Below are positions 1-10,474 of a stretch of DNA of 64,000 nt, piece after piece. The number at the start of each line of letters is the position of its first letter. The first letter of the stretch is position 1. Position numbers and translations under genes: made by a program. The stretch is from assembly GCA_046349355.1 (NCBI GenBank), contig JAXMCM010000021.1, positions 62,001 to 126,000 on the forward strand. The letters run 5' to 3'. The notes under the pieces were generated by a model. The model saw nothing but the letters and a program-made list of their open reading frames with translations, ran no database searches and was not told the origin of the DNA. The DNA comes from CALKJU01 sp046349355. GTDB lineage: Bacteria; Pseudomonadota; Alphaproteobacteria; Geminicoccales; Geminicoccaceae.

Positions 1-1
1 C

Positions 2-94
2 GCCCTGCTGGCACCGATCCTTGCCGGGTTCACGGAGGGCTTCCAGACCACCGACCTCCAGCGCGGCGCGGCCTTGCTCGACGAGCTGCGATAG
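2..94 (+). CDS. C-terminal fragment of a cyclase/AAA-ATPase-TPR type protein (5' end outside window)
   Basis: An open frame enters from the left edge and stops with TAG. The 30 visible residues include F-T-E-G-F followed by an A-L-L-D-E-L ending. This resembles the extreme C-terminus of large proteins that combine a class III nucleotide cyclase or ATPase domain with TPR repeats, which commonly finish in FTEGF(D/Q)T..DL..AK.LLDEL. Only the tail is visible, so the family is inferred from that motif and the domain content cannot be checked here. Confidence 0.5.
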   Translation, partial: ALLAPILAGFTEGFQTTDLQRGAALLDELR

Positions 95-230
95 GCGCCG
101 GACGGCGCGAGCGAGCGCGCGGCGCAGGCCGCGCCGCATGGGCGTCCGCCGGGCCGCGGCGCTTCCGAACGCGGGCCCGGGCTGGTAGAAGACTGGCCAA
201 CAATTCCCGACACACCCGCACAGCCGACGG

Positions 231-1919
<1,689 letters not shown>

Positions 1920-1933
1920 GCCCCGCGCGGGGC
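1920..1933 (+). terminator. GC palindrome between ettA and the antiporter gene
   Basis: A perfect 14-nt inverted repeat (GCCCCGC/GCGGGGC) starts right after the ettA stop and 15 bases before the next GTG start. There is no T tract, so it may be a weak pause or attenuating hairpin rather than a strong terminator. Confidence 0.25.
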
Positions 1934-1947
1934 AGGGCCGGGGACCG

Positions 1948-3681
1948 GTGACGCTCGATGAGGTGCTGTTCGGCGTGATGGTGCTGCTGGCGGCGAGCGC
2001 CGCCAGCCTGCTGCTGTTCCGCCGCGCCGGCTTCGGCTCGGTGCTGGCGCTGCTCGCCACCGGCGTCGTGCTCGGTCCCTACGGCGTCGGGCTCGGCACC
2101 GAGTCCGACGACCTCCGCCAGGTCACCGAGCTCGGCGTCGTCTTCCTGCTGTTCCTGATCGGCCTCGAGATGCGGCCGTCGCGGCTGTGGTCGATGCGCC
2201 GCGTCGTCCTCGGCCTCGGCACCGCGCAGGTGCTGCTGACCGCCGCGATCCTCGCCCTGCTGCTCTACTATCTCGCCGGCGTGAACCTGCGCGTCGCCGT
2301 CCTGCTCGGCCTCGGCTTCGCGCTGTCGTCGACGGCGTTCGTCATCCAGCTCCTGCACGAGCGCAGCGAGGTGGCGAGCCGGCACGGCCAGGCCGCCTTC
2401 GGCATCCTGCTGCTGCAGGATCTCGCGGTCGTGCCGATGCTGGCGCTGGTGCCGCTGCTGTCCGGCCGCGGCATCGGCCTCGATGCCGGCCAGCTCGGCG
2501 AGGACGCCCTGCTCGTCGTCGGCATGCTGGCGGTGCTGGTCGTCGTCGGCCGCTGGGTGATCCCGAAGGCGCTGGAGCTGGGGGCGCGCCAGCGCAACAT
2601 GGAGGCGTTCGCGACGGTGGCCGGGCTCGCCGTGATCGGCTCGGCCTGGGCCATGCACGAGGTCGGGCTGTCGATGGCGCTGGGCGCCTTCGTCATGGGC
2701 ATGCTGCTGTCGGGCAGCAGCTACGTGCACCAGATCGCCGCCGAGCTCGCCCCGTTCAAGGGCGTGCTGCTGAGCCTGTTCTTCGTCAGCGTCGGCGCCA
2801 CCATGCAGCTCGACCTGCTGCTGGCCGACGCCCCCCTGGTGCTGGCCCTGCTGGTGCTGCTGCTGCTGGTGAAGACCGCCGTGCTGCTGGGGCTGTGCCG
2901 GCTCAACGGCCTCGGCCGCGCCGATTCGCTGCGGGTGGCGCTGCTGCTGCCGCAGGGCGGCGAGTTCGCCTTCGTGCTGTTCGGCGCCGCTGCCGCCAGC
3001 GGGGCGATGTCGCAGCACCGCTTCCAGCTGGCGCTGCTGGTCCTGTCCCTGTCGATGGCGGTCACCCCGCTGCTGGCCAGGCTGGGCGACCGCCTGGCGG
3101 CCCGCTACGACGAGCCGCCGGCCCTGCCGGAGCCCGACTGGCCGTCCGACGACCTCGCCCGGCATGTCGTCATCGCCGGCTTCGGCCGGGTCGGCCGGAC
3201 CGTCGCCTTCGTCCTCGAGCAGGCGGAGATCCCCTATGTCGCCGTCGACCTCGACGTGCGCCGCGTCGCGCTCGGGCGGCGCGAGGGGCGGCCGGTCCAT
3301 TTCGGCTCGTCGACCGACATGCACGTGCTGGACAGTCTCGGCGTCGGCCGGGCGGCGGCGGTGGTCGTCACGCTCGACAACGTCGCCGCGGTCGAGGCGG
3401 CGCTGACGGCGATCCGTGGCCTGCACCCCGAGGTGCCGATCATGGTCCGGGCGCGCGACCTCGCCGCGCGCGACCGCCTGCTCGCCGCCGGCGCCAACGA
3501 GGCCATTCCGGAGACCATCGAGCTCAGCGCCAGTCTCGCCGCCGCGGTGATGGTGCGGGCCGGCGCGTCCGAGCCGCAGGTCGAGGCCGCGGTCGAGGCG
3601 GTCCGCCAGGACAACTACGCGGCACTGCGCCTCGGTGCCATCCGCGAGCGCATGGCCGAGGTCGAGAAGGGCACGGCGTGA
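1948..3681 (+). CDS. CPA2-family monovalent cation:proton antiporter with C-terminal TrkA-N domain (KefB-like)
   Basis: This predicted inner-membrane K+ or Na+/H+ antiporter is 577 residues long. The first ~380 residues hold about a dozen hydrophobic segments typical of the Na_H_Exchanger fold. A cytoplasmic regulatory TrkA-N (RCK) domain follows, with the Rossmann motif GFGRVGR at about 411-417 and an acidic V-D-L-D end of strand 2 that suits NAD(H) binding. The start is GTG, 28 bases after ettA. The family includes glutathione-gated KefB/KefC and YbaL; the sequence does not settle the cation or whether glutathione gates it. No kefF/kefG ancillary gene is adjacent. Confidence 0.88.
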   Translation: MTLDEVLFGVMVLLAASAASLLLFRRAGFGSVLALLATGVVLGPYGVGLGTESDDLRQVTELGVVFLLFLIGLEMRPSRLWSMRRVVLGLGTAQVLLTAAILALLLYYLAGVNLRVAVLLGLGFALSSTAFVIQLLHERSEVASRHGQAAFGILLLQDLAVVPMLALVPLLSGRGIGLDAGQLGEDALLVVGMLAVLVVVGRWVIPKALELGARQRNMEAFATVAGLAVIGSAWAMHEVGLSMALGAFVMGMLLSGSSYVHQIAAELAPFKGVLLSLFFVSVGATMQLDLLLADAPLVLALLVLLLLVKTAVLLGLCRLNGLGRADSLRVALLLPQGGEFAFVLFGAAAASGAMSQHRFQLALLVLSLSMAVTPLLARLGDRLAARYDEPPALPEPDWPSDDLARHVVIAGFGRVGRTVAFVLEQAEIPYVAVDLDVRRVALGRREGRPVHFGSSTDMHVLDSLGVGRAAAVVVTLDNVAAVEAALTAIRGLHPEVPIMVRARDLAARDRLLAAGANEAIPETIELSASLAAAVMVRAGASEPQVEAAVEAVRQDNYAALRLGAIRERMAEVEKGTA

Positions 3682-3752
3682 CGCCTGCGGTTGCGCTGTT
3701 GCAATCGGCCCGCCTAGCGTCGCGTCGCAACGTCCGCCCGCGGAGGCTTCCG

Positions 3753-4193
3753 ATGCGTCCCCTGCTGTTCGCTGCCGCCTGCCTGCCGCTGGCCCTGACC
3801 GCCTGCTCCGACCAGTTCGCGCCGGTCCTGCCGCAGGATGCCCAGAAGCTGACCGGGATCAGCGATGCGGCGCCGGGCGTTGCCGGCTGCGGGGCGATGA
3901 CCTTCGACGTCAGCCACGCGGTCAGCCCGATCAGCGACGTCGACCGGATTGCCGGCCGCGCCCGCATGGTCGACCCGCCGGCCAGCCTCGCCAACAAGGC
4001 CGACACGCTCTGGGTCGAGGGCTACATGGACAAGGACCAGATGGTCCAGATCGAGGTCCGGGAGCTGCGGCCCTACGTGCTGGGCGACCGGGTCTACACC
4101 CTGTGGCGCGGCCACAAGGAGGGCGAGAGCCTCGTCCTCGCCGAGCCGCAGCCCTCCTGCGGCCGCCGGGTGATCCTCGCCGCCGCCGGCTAG
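3753..4193 (+). CDS. Predicted lipoprotein of unknown function
   Basis: A 146-residue exported protein. The signal peptide ends in a lipobox (L-T-A-C), with the lipidated cysteine at position 18. I recognise no domain in the mature part; it contains two further cysteines near residues 50 and 135 that could pair. A Shine-Dalgarno CGGAGG at 3741-3746 supports the ATG start at 3753. The TAG stop shares the palindromic tetramer CTAG with the TAG stop of the convergent soxG, so the two reading frames overlap tail to tail by four bases. Confidence 0.7.
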   Translation: MRPLLFAAACLPLALTACSDQFAPVLPQDAQKLTGISDAAPGVAGCGAMTFDVSHAVSPISDVDRIAGRARMVDPPASLANKADTLWVEGYMDKDQMVQIEVRELRPYVLGDRVYTLWRGHKEGESLVLAEPQPSCGRRVILAAAG

Positions 4194-4756
4194 GCGGCGT
4201 TCAGCTCGCGCGCGGCGTTGGCGAGGAAAAGCCAGGCATAGTCGGCGAAGGACCGGTCGACGTGGAGGTCGAACGTCTCGCCGTCGCCGTGCAGGTGCAG
4301 GACGATGCCGGCCTTGCCGAGCACGGTGCGGGTGACCGCACCGGGCGGGAAGGCGGTCGGATGCAGGTCGATCGGGCAGCCGGCGGCGAGCGCGTCGCGG
4401 GCGGCGGGCCCGCGCAGGCGCAGGACCACCGAGCGGTGCGACACGTCGACGACGGCGCGGTGCGTGCCGTCGAGCGCATGGTCGAGGCGTGCCGCGGCCT
4501 GGGCCCCCATGCCGGCGGGCAGGGTCATCAGCCACTCGTCGGGGCCGAGCCAGAGCAGGGCGGCCCCGGCGGCCTCGCTCGACGACAGCGGTGCGGTCGG
4601 TACCGGGAAGCCCAGCGCGTGGTTGGCGCGGAGCAGCGCCGCCTCGGACAGGCGCAGCAGCAGCTTGTCGCAGTCGGGCGTCTCGACGACGGTGACGCCG
4701 GCGCCGGCGATGCCCGGCAGGCCGGCGGTCGGGCTGGTACGCGGCAGCTCAGCCAT
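4190..4756 (-). CDS. soxG: Sarcosine oxidase gamma subunit
   Basis: The small gamma subunit of heterotetrameric sarcosine oxidase, which oxidatively demethylates sarcosine to glycine with transfer of the one-carbon unit to tetrahydrofolate. It is 188 residues with the characteristic L-G-P-D-E-W-L and S-H-R motifs of SoxG, which has a GcvT-like fold. It is the last gene of soxB-D-A-G and overlaps the 3' end of soxA by eight bases. Its stop overlaps that of the convergent lipoprotein gene. Expression is presumably coupled to soxA by the overlap. Confidence 0.92.
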   Translation of the reverse strand: MAELPRTSPTAGLPGIAGAGVTVVETPDCDKLLLRLSEAALLRANHALGFPVPTAPLSSSEAAGAALLWLGPDEWLMTLPAGMGAQAAARLDHALDGTHRAVVDVSHRSVVLRLRGPAARDALAAGCPIDLHPTAFPPGAVTRTVLGKAGIVLHLHGDGETFDLHVDRSFADYAWLFLANAARELNAA

Positions 4757-7700
4757 CGAGGCGCTCGTTCTTCGGATCGATGAACACCGGTGAGACGACC
4801 TCGACCTCGATCATCCGCTCCGGCATCGGCACCCACAGGGTCTGGCCCATGCGCGCCCGGCCGCCCTGGACCAGCGCCATGGCGATCGAGCGGCCGAGGT
4901 TGGCGCTGCGGTAGCTCGAGGTGACGTGGCCGATCATCGGCATCGGGATGCGCTGCTTCGGCTCGGCCACGACCTGCGCCCCCTCCTCGAGGACGATGGC
5001 GGGGTCGCGGGTGAGCAGGCCCACCAGCTGCTTGCGGTCGGCCTTGAGCATGTCCGGGCGGGCGAGGCCGCGCTTGCCGATGAAGTCGGGCTTGGCCTTG
5101 GACAGGATCCAGTCGAGGCCGAGGTCGACGGGGGTGATCGTCCCGTCGGTCTCCTGGCCGACGATGATGTAGCCCTTCTCGGCGCGCAGCACGTGCATGG
5201 CCTCGGTACCGTAGGGCGTCATGCCGAAGCCCTGGCCGGCCTGCCACAAGGCCTCCCACATGGCCGCACCGTAGCCCGAGGGGACGTTGACCTCGTAGCT
5301 GAGCTCGCCGGTGAAGCTGATGCGGAAGACCCTGGCCCGGATGCCGGCGACGTGGCCGTCGCGGAAGGCCATGTGCGGGAACGCCGCCCTGTCGAGGTCG
5401 ATGTCGGTGCCGGCGGCGGCCAGCACCTCGCGGGCGCGCGGGCCGGAGACGGCGATCGCCGCCCACTGCTCGGTCACCGAGGTGCAGTAGACCTCGAGCT
5501 GCGGCCACTCGCACTGCAGCCATTCCTCGAGCCAGGCGAAGACGCGCGCCGCCCCGCCCGAGGTCGTGGTCATGTGGAAGTGGTCGGGCGCCAGACGGGC
5601 GGTGACACCGTCGTCCAGCACCATGCCGTCGTCCTTGAGCATCAGGCCGTAGCGGCAGCGGCCGACCTCGAGCTTGGTCCAGGCGTTGGTGTAGACGCGG
5701 TTGAGGAACTCGGCGGCGTCGCGGCCGCGGATGTCGATCTTGCCCAGCGTGCTGGCGTCGAACAGGCCGACGGCCTCGCGCGCCGCCTTGCATTCGCGGT
5801 CGACCGCGGCGTGCATGTCCTCGCCCGGCTTCGGGAAGTAGCGCGCCCGCTTCCACTGGCCGACGTCCTCGAACACGGCACCCCGGGCCTCGGCCCAGGC
5901 GTGGCTCGGCGTCTTGCGGACCGGATCGAACAGCGGCCCCGGCGCGGCGCCGGCCAATGCCCCGAACGCCACCGGCGTGTAGGGCGGGCGGAAGGTGGTG
6001 ACGCCGAGGCTGCCGATCTCGGCACCCATGGTGGCGGCGACGATGCCCAGGGCGTTGACGTTCGACGTCTTGCCCTGGTCGGTGCCCATGCCGGTCGTGG
6101 TGTAGCGCTTGACGTGCTCGATCGAGCGGAAGCCCTCGGCGACCGCGAGCTTGAGGTCCTTGGCGGTGACGTCGTTCTGGAAGTCGACGAAGGCGCGGAC
6201 CCGGTGCGGCGGCCGCTGCGACGGCACCAGCCAGAGCGGCGCCAGCGCCTCGTTCTCGGGCTCGTCGACGTCGGGCAGGCCGAGGTCGGTGGCGCGGTAG
6301 CCGGCGGCCTCGGCGGCGGCGGCACCGGCCTGCGCACCCTCGGCGAGGCAGCCGGCGAGGGTCCAGGTGCCGCGGCAGGCGCCGGCCGAGCGGACGCCCG
6401 CGGGATCGGCCACCGGCACGAAGGCGGCGAGGTCGTGGTCGAAGCGGACCTTGCCGCGGGCCTGCGAGTGCAGGTGGACGGCCGGGTTCCAGCCGCCCGA
6501 CATCAAGAGGCAGTCGCAGGAGACCGGGTGCGGCGTGCCGGCGCCGACGCGGCCGTCGGGCCCGAGCGGGGCGATCCAGGCTTCGTCGACGCGCTTGCGG
6601 CCGCGGGTCCCGACGACGACCGAGCCCGCGATGATGTTGAGCCCGCGCTCGCGGGCGAGGCGCGGCAGGTCACCTTGCGGATCGGAGCGCGGATCGACGA
6701 CGGCCGCGACCTTCACCCCGGCGGCGGCGAGATCGATGGCGGCGGCATAGGCCATGTCGTCGGTGGTGAAGACGACGGCCGTCGAGCCCGGGCGGACCGC
6801 CCAGCGGTTGAGGTAGGCGCGCGCCGCGGCGGCCAGCATGACGCCCGGGCGGTCGTTGTCGGCGAACACCAGCGGGCGCTCGTGCGAGCCGGTGGCGATG
6901 ACGACCTGGTGGGCCCGGACCCGCCACAGGCGCTGGCGCGGCAGCTCGCCGGGCGGGCTCGCCAGGTGGTCGGTGACCCGCTCGACGATGCCGATGTAGT
7001 TGTGGTCGTAGACGCCGAAGACGGTGGCGCGCGTCAGCAGGGTGACGTTGCGCATGGCGGCGAGCTCGGCACCGGCCGCGGCGGCCCAGGCCGGGGCGGC
7101 CATGCCATCGAGCTCGATCAGGCTCTCGGCCAGCAGCGAGCCGCCGAGCTCGGCCTGCTCGTCGGCGAGGATCACCCGCGCCCCGCCGCTGGCGGCGGCC
7201 GCGGCCGCCATCATCCCGGCGGGCCCGGCGCCGACGACCAGCACGTCGCAATGGGCGTGGCGGTGCAGGTAGCGGTCGGGATCGGGCGCGGACGGGCTGT
7301 TGCCGAGGCCGGCGGCCTTGCGGATCCGCGGCTCGTAGACCTTGGTCCACCACGAGCCCGGCCACATGAAGGTCTTGTAGTAGAAGCCGGCCGGCAGCAG
7401 CGGGGCGACGCGGTCGTTGAGTGCCGTGAGGTCGAAGGCCAGCGACGGCCAGCGGTTCTGGCTGGTGGCGGCGAGGCCGTCATAGAGCTCGACCTGGGTG
7501 GCGCGCAGGTTGGGGTCCTCGCGGCCGCCGCCGCGGTCGAGCTGGACCAGCGCGTTCGGCTCCTCGGCCCCGGCGGTCATGATGCCGCGCGGCCGGTGGT
7601 ACTTGAAGCTGCGGCCGGCGAGGTGGACGCCGTTGGCGAGCAGGGCCGAGGCCAGGGTGTCGCCGGCGAAGCCGCCGTAGAGGCGGCCGTCGAAGGTGAA

Positions 7701-7760
7701 GCGGACCGGCTGGCCGCGATCGATGCGGCCGCCCCCGGCGAGCCGCCAGGGCTGGCTCAT
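4749..7760 (-). CDS. soxA: Sarcosine oxidase alpha subunit
   Basis: The 1003-residue large subunit of heterotetrameric sarcosine oxidase. The N-terminal part carries the S-F-K-Y-H-R-P-R-G motif of the 2Fe-2S-like domain found in SoxA and related dehydrogenases. A nucleotide-binding Rossmann motif GAGPAG lies at about 177-182, and the last ~370 residues are a GcvT-like tetrahydrofolate-binding domain that captures the methyl carbon as 5,10-methylene-THF. The ATG at 7760 overlaps the soxD stop as ATGA. The start is supported by the family's M-S-Q/T-..-R-L-..-G-G-R-I-D N-terminus and the four-base coupling. Confidence 0.95.
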   Translation of the reverse strand: MSQPWRLAGGGRIDRGQPVRFTFDGRLYGGFAGDTLASALLANGVHLAGRSFKYHRPRGIMTAGAEEPNALVQLDRGGGREDPNLRATQVELYDGLAATSQNRWPSLAFDLTALNDRVAPLLPAGFYYKTFMWPGSWWTKVYEPRIRKAAGLGNSPSAPDPDRYLHRHAHCDVLVVGAGPAGMMAAAAAASGGARVILADEQAELGGSLLAESLIELDGMAAPAWAAAAGAELAAMRNVTLLTRATVFGVYDHNYIGIVERVTDHLASPPGELPRQRLWRVRAHQVVIATGSHERPLVFADNDRPGVMLAAAARAYLNRWAVRPGSTAVVFTTDDMAYAAAIDLAAAGVKVAAVVDPRSDPQGDLPRLARERGLNIIAGSVVVGTRGRKRVDEAWIAPLGPDGRVGAGTPHPVSCDCLLMSGGWNPAVHLHSQARGKVRFDHDLAAFVPVADPAGVRSAGACRGTWTLAGCLAEGAQAGAAAAEAAGYRATDLGLPDVDEPENEALAPLWLVPSQRPPHRVRAFVDFQNDVTAKDLKLAVAEGFRSIEHVKRYTTTGMGTDQGKTSNVNALGIVAATMGAEIGSLGVTTFRPPYTPVAFGALAGAAPGPLFDPVRKTPSHAWAEARGAVFEDVGQWKRARYFPKPGEDMHAAVDRECKAAREAVGLFDASTLGKIDIRGRDAAEFLNRVYTNAWTKLEVGRCRYGLMLKDDGMVLDDGVTARLAPDHFHMTTTSGGAARVFAWLEEWLQCEWPQLEVYCTSVTEQWAAIAVSGPRAREVLAAAGTDIDLDRAAFPHMAFRDGHVAGIRARVFRISFTGELSYEVNVPSGYGAAMWEALWQAGQGFGMTPYGTEAMHVLRAEKGYIIVGQETDGTITPVDLGLDWILSKAKPDFIGKRGLARPDMLKADRKQLVGLLTRDPAIVLEEGAQVVAEPKQRIPMPMIGHVTSSYRSANLGRSIAMALVQGGRARMGQTLWVPMPERMIEVEVVSPVFIDPKNERLDG

Positions 7761-8050
7761 CGAGCGGCCCCGTTGTGCAGGCCGTCGGGCGCGGCGGCAC
7801 CCATCGGGTAGACCGCGACGATCACCTCGTCGGTGGTGCCGCGGGCGACGTTGAACCAGCGCCGGCAGCCGTGGACGTGCCACCAGCGCTCGAGGTGCAG
7901 GCCCTTCGGATTGTCGCGCAGATAGAGGTAGTCGGCCCAGGCCTCGTCCGTGGCGGTGGCCGGGTCGGGACGGGCGATGTGCGCCTCGCCGCCGCAGCGG
8001 AACTCGATCTCGGCGCGCGGCCCGCAGTGCGGGCAGGGGATCAGGAGCAT
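7757..8050 (-). CDS. soxD: Sarcosine oxidase delta subunit
   Basis: A 97-residue zinc-binding small subunit of sarcosine oxidase. Zinc ligands are visible as C6-x2-C9 near the N-terminus and the later H-V-H-G-C segment. The Y-L-Y-L-R-D-N-P-K-G and W-x-H-x-x-G-C-R-R-W-F-N motifs are diagnostic of SoxD. It lies 10 bases downstream of soxB and overlaps soxA by four bases, which is the standard soxBDAG order. Confidence 0.95.
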   Translation of the reverse strand: MLLIPCPHCGPRAEIEFRCGGEAHIARPDPATATDEAWADYLYLRDNPKGLHLERWWHVHGCRRWFNVARGTTDEVIVAVYPMGAAAPDGLHNGAAR

Positions 8051-8060
8051 GGTCGCTGCT

Positions 8061-9311
8061 TCAGTGGGCGACGGCGGCCGCGGCCGCCTCGTCGATGAGC
8101 CGGCCGGTGGTGAACCGCTCGAGGGTGAAGGGCGCGTTGATCGGGTGCGGCGCGTCGCGGGCGATGGTGTGGGCGAAGACGTGGCCCGAGCCCGGCGTCG
8201 CCTTGAAGCCGCCGGTGCCCCAGCCGCAGTTGACGTAGAGCCCCTCGACCGGGGTCTTGGCCAGGATCGGCGAGCGGTCGGGCGTGCAGTCGACGATGCC
8301 GGCCCACTGCCGCAGCATCCGCATCCGCGAGAAGATCGGGAACAGCTCGACGATCGCTTCCAGCGTGTGCTCGATGATCTGGATGCCGCCGCGCTGGCTG
8401 TAGCTGACATACTGGTCGGTGCCGGCGCCGATCACCAGCTCGCCCTTGTCGGACTGGCTGATGTAGGCGTGCACGGTGTTCGACATGGCGACGCAGGGGA
8501 ACACCGGTTTCACCGGCTCGCTGACCAGCGCCTGCAGCGGCACCGATTCGATCGGCATGCGGATGCCGGCCATGGCCATGACCACGCTGGTGTGGCCGGC
8601 GGTGACCACGCCGATCTTGCGCGTGGCGATGAAGCCCTTGCTGGTCTCGACGCCGGCCACCCGGCCGCCGTCGCGGCGGATGCCGGTGACCTCGCAGTTC
8701 TGGATGATGTCGACGCCGCGGGCGTCGGCGCCGCGGGCATAGCCCCAGGCGACGGCGTCGTGGCGGGCGGTGCCGGCGCGGCGCTGCAGGCCGGCGCCGG
8801 TGACCGGGTAGCGGACGTCCTTGCTGATGTTCAGCGGCGGGCAGAAGGCCTTGGCCTCCTCCGCCGAGATCCACTCGTTGTCGATGCCGTTGAGGCGGTC
8901 GGCGTGGACGTGCCGCTTGATGATCTGCTCGTCGTGGGTGTTGTGCGCCAGCATGAGCAGGCCGCGCTGGCTGAACATGGTGTTGTAGTTCAGCTCGGTG
9001 CTGAGGCCTTCCCACAGCTTGAGGCTGTGCTCGTAGATGCCGGCACTCTCGTCGTAGAGGTAGTTGGAGCGCACGACCGTCGTGTTGCGGCCGGTGTTGC
9101 CGCCGCCGAGCCAGCCCTTCTCGATCACCGCGACGTTGGTGATCCCGTGCTCTTTCGCGAGGTAGTAGGCGGTGGCGAGGCCGTGGCCGCCGCCGCCGAT
9201 GATGACGACGTCGTAGGCCGGCTTCGGCTCGGGCGAGCGCCAGGCCTCCTGCCAGTTCTGGTGGCCGGTCAGCGCGTTGCGGGCCAGCGAGAAGATCGAA
9301 TAGCGCTGCAT
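8061..9311 (-). CDS. soxB: Sarcosine oxidase beta subunit
   Basis: The FAD/FMN-bearing catalytic subunit that oxidises sarcosine. It is 416 residues, the family length. The FAD-binding Rossmann motif GGGGHG is at residues 39-44, after the conserved N-terminus M-x-R-Y-S-I-F-S-L-A-R-N-A, which also fixes the start at 9311. No good Shine-Dalgarno sequence is visible. It is the first gene of the operon, and the 97-bp gap to the divergent GlxA-type regulator must contain the operon promoter and operator. Glycine-betaine and dimethylglycine demethylases that would feed it are not in this window. Confidence 0.96.
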   Translation of the reverse strand: MQRYSIFSLARNALTGHQNWQEAWRSPEPKPAYDVVIIGGGGHGLATAYYLAKEHGITNVAVIEKGWLGGGNTGRNTTVVRSNYLYDESAGIYEHSLKLWEGLSTELNYNTMFSQRGLLMLAHNTHDEQIIKRHVHADRLNGIDNEWISAEEAKAFCPPLNISKDVRYPVTGAGLQRRAGTARHDAVAWGYARGADARGVDIIQNCEVTGIRRDGGRVAGVETSKGFIATRKIGVVTAGHTSVVMAMAGIRMPIESVPLQALVSEPVKPVFPCVAMSNTVHAYISQSDKGELVIGAGTDQYVSYSQRGGIQIIEHTLEAIVELFPIFSRMRMLRQWAGIVDCTPDRSPILAKTPVEGLYVNCGWGTGGFKATPGSGHVFAHTIARDAPHPINAPFTLERFTTGRLIDEAAAAAVAH

Positions 9312-9408
9312 GGACCGGTCGGTGGGGTGGGGTCGAAGCGGTCTATAGAGGCTCACAAGCCCCTGTGCTAGGAGCAGCTATCTCGGGATTGCGACGCGAG
9401 CTTTCAGG

Positions 9409-10422
9409 ATGACGACATCATCCGACGCTGTGCCGACAGCCGCTCCCGCCTCCGCCGGCCTGCGCCGGGCCACGGAGACCTTCGCGTTCCTGCTGGTGCC
9501 CGACTTCACCATGATCTCCTTCGCCCCGGCGGTGGAGGCGCTGCGCATCGCCAACCGCATGGCCGGTGCGTCGCTCTACCGCTGGATCGTCGCCTCCAAG
9601 GACGGCCAGCCGGTGCGCGCCAGCAACGGCATCGAGGTCAACGTCGACATGGGCATGGCCGAGATCGGGGTGATGGCGCCGCTGCCCGCGATCGTGGTCT
9701 GCAGCGGCCTCGGCGGCGAGCGCTACCAGGACCGCGAGGTGCTGGCCTGGCTGCGCCGGATGGACCGCCTCGGCGCCGAGCTCGGGGCGCTCTGCACCGG
9801 CGCCTACGTGCTGGCCCGGGCCGGGCTGCTCGACGGCGTGCGCTGCACGCTGCACTGGGAGAACCTGCCGGGCTTTCGCGAGGACTTTCCCGACGCCGAC
9901 GTGCGCTCGGAGCTGTTCGAGATCGACGGGCGGCGCTTCACCTGCTCGGGCGGCACCGCCTCGCTCGACCTGATGCTGCACCGGATCCGCAGCGTGCACG
10001 GCGAGCGGCTGGCGACGGCGGTGTCCGAGCAGTGCATCGTCGACCGCATCCGCGCCCCGACCGACCCGCAGCGCCAGCCGGTCCGCCGCCGGCTCGCGGT
10101 GCATCATCCGAAGCTGGTGCTGGCGATCGAGCTGATGGAGGCCAACATCGAGGAGCCGATCGACCAGGAGGCGCTGGCCGCCCGCATCGGCCTGTCGCGC
10201 CGCCAGCTCGAGCGGCTGTTCCGCCAGCACCTGCGCAAGACGCCGGCGCAGCACTACCTCGAGACCCGCCTCGACCGGGCCCGCCACCTGCTGCAGCAGA
10301 CCGACCAGCCGGTGATGGCGGTGGCCTGCGCCACCGGCTTCGTCAGCGCCAGCCACTTCTCGACCTGCTTCCGGCAGATGTACGGGCACACCCCGCGGCA
10401 GGAGCGCCTGCCGGCTGCCTGA
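9409..10422 (+). CDS. GlxA/GbdR-family transcriptional regulator (DJ-1/PfpI + AraC HTH), likely regulator of soxBDAG
   Basis: A 337-residue transcription factor. Residues ~20-190 are a DJ-1/PfpI-like ligand domain with the nucleophile-elbow-like sequence A-L-C-T-G-A-Y (Cys ~129). Residues ~240-335 are an AraC-type double helix-turn-helix, visible in L-S-R-R-Q-L-E-R-L-F-R and the second helix pair G-F-V-S-A-S-H-F-S. This architecture matches GbdR, which activates choline-derived glycine betaine, dimethylglycine and sarcosine catabolism in Pseudomonas. Divergent placement next to soxB makes control of sarcosine oxidation the natural inference; the ligand is not proven by sequence. Confidence 0.85.
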   Translation: MTTSSDAVPTAAPASAGLRRATETFAFLLVPDFTMISFAPAVEALRIANRMAGASLYRWIVASKDGQPVRASNGIEVNVDMGMAEIGVMAPLPAIVVCSGLGGERYQDREVLAWLRRMDRLGAELGALCTGAYVLARAGLLDGVRCTLHWENLPGFREDFPDADVRSELFEIDGRRFTCSGGTASLDLMLHRIRSVHGERLATAVSEQCIVDRIRAPTDPQRQPVRRRLAVHHPKLVLAIELMEANIEEPIDQEALAARIGLSRRQLERLFRQHLRKTPAQHYLETRLDRARHLLQQTDQPVMAVACATGFVSASHFSTCFRQMYGHTPRQERLPAA

Positions 10423-10474
10423 CCCGTGCCCCGCGCATGGCCCGCGGCGGGCCGGTGCCCCAGATTGAGCGATC

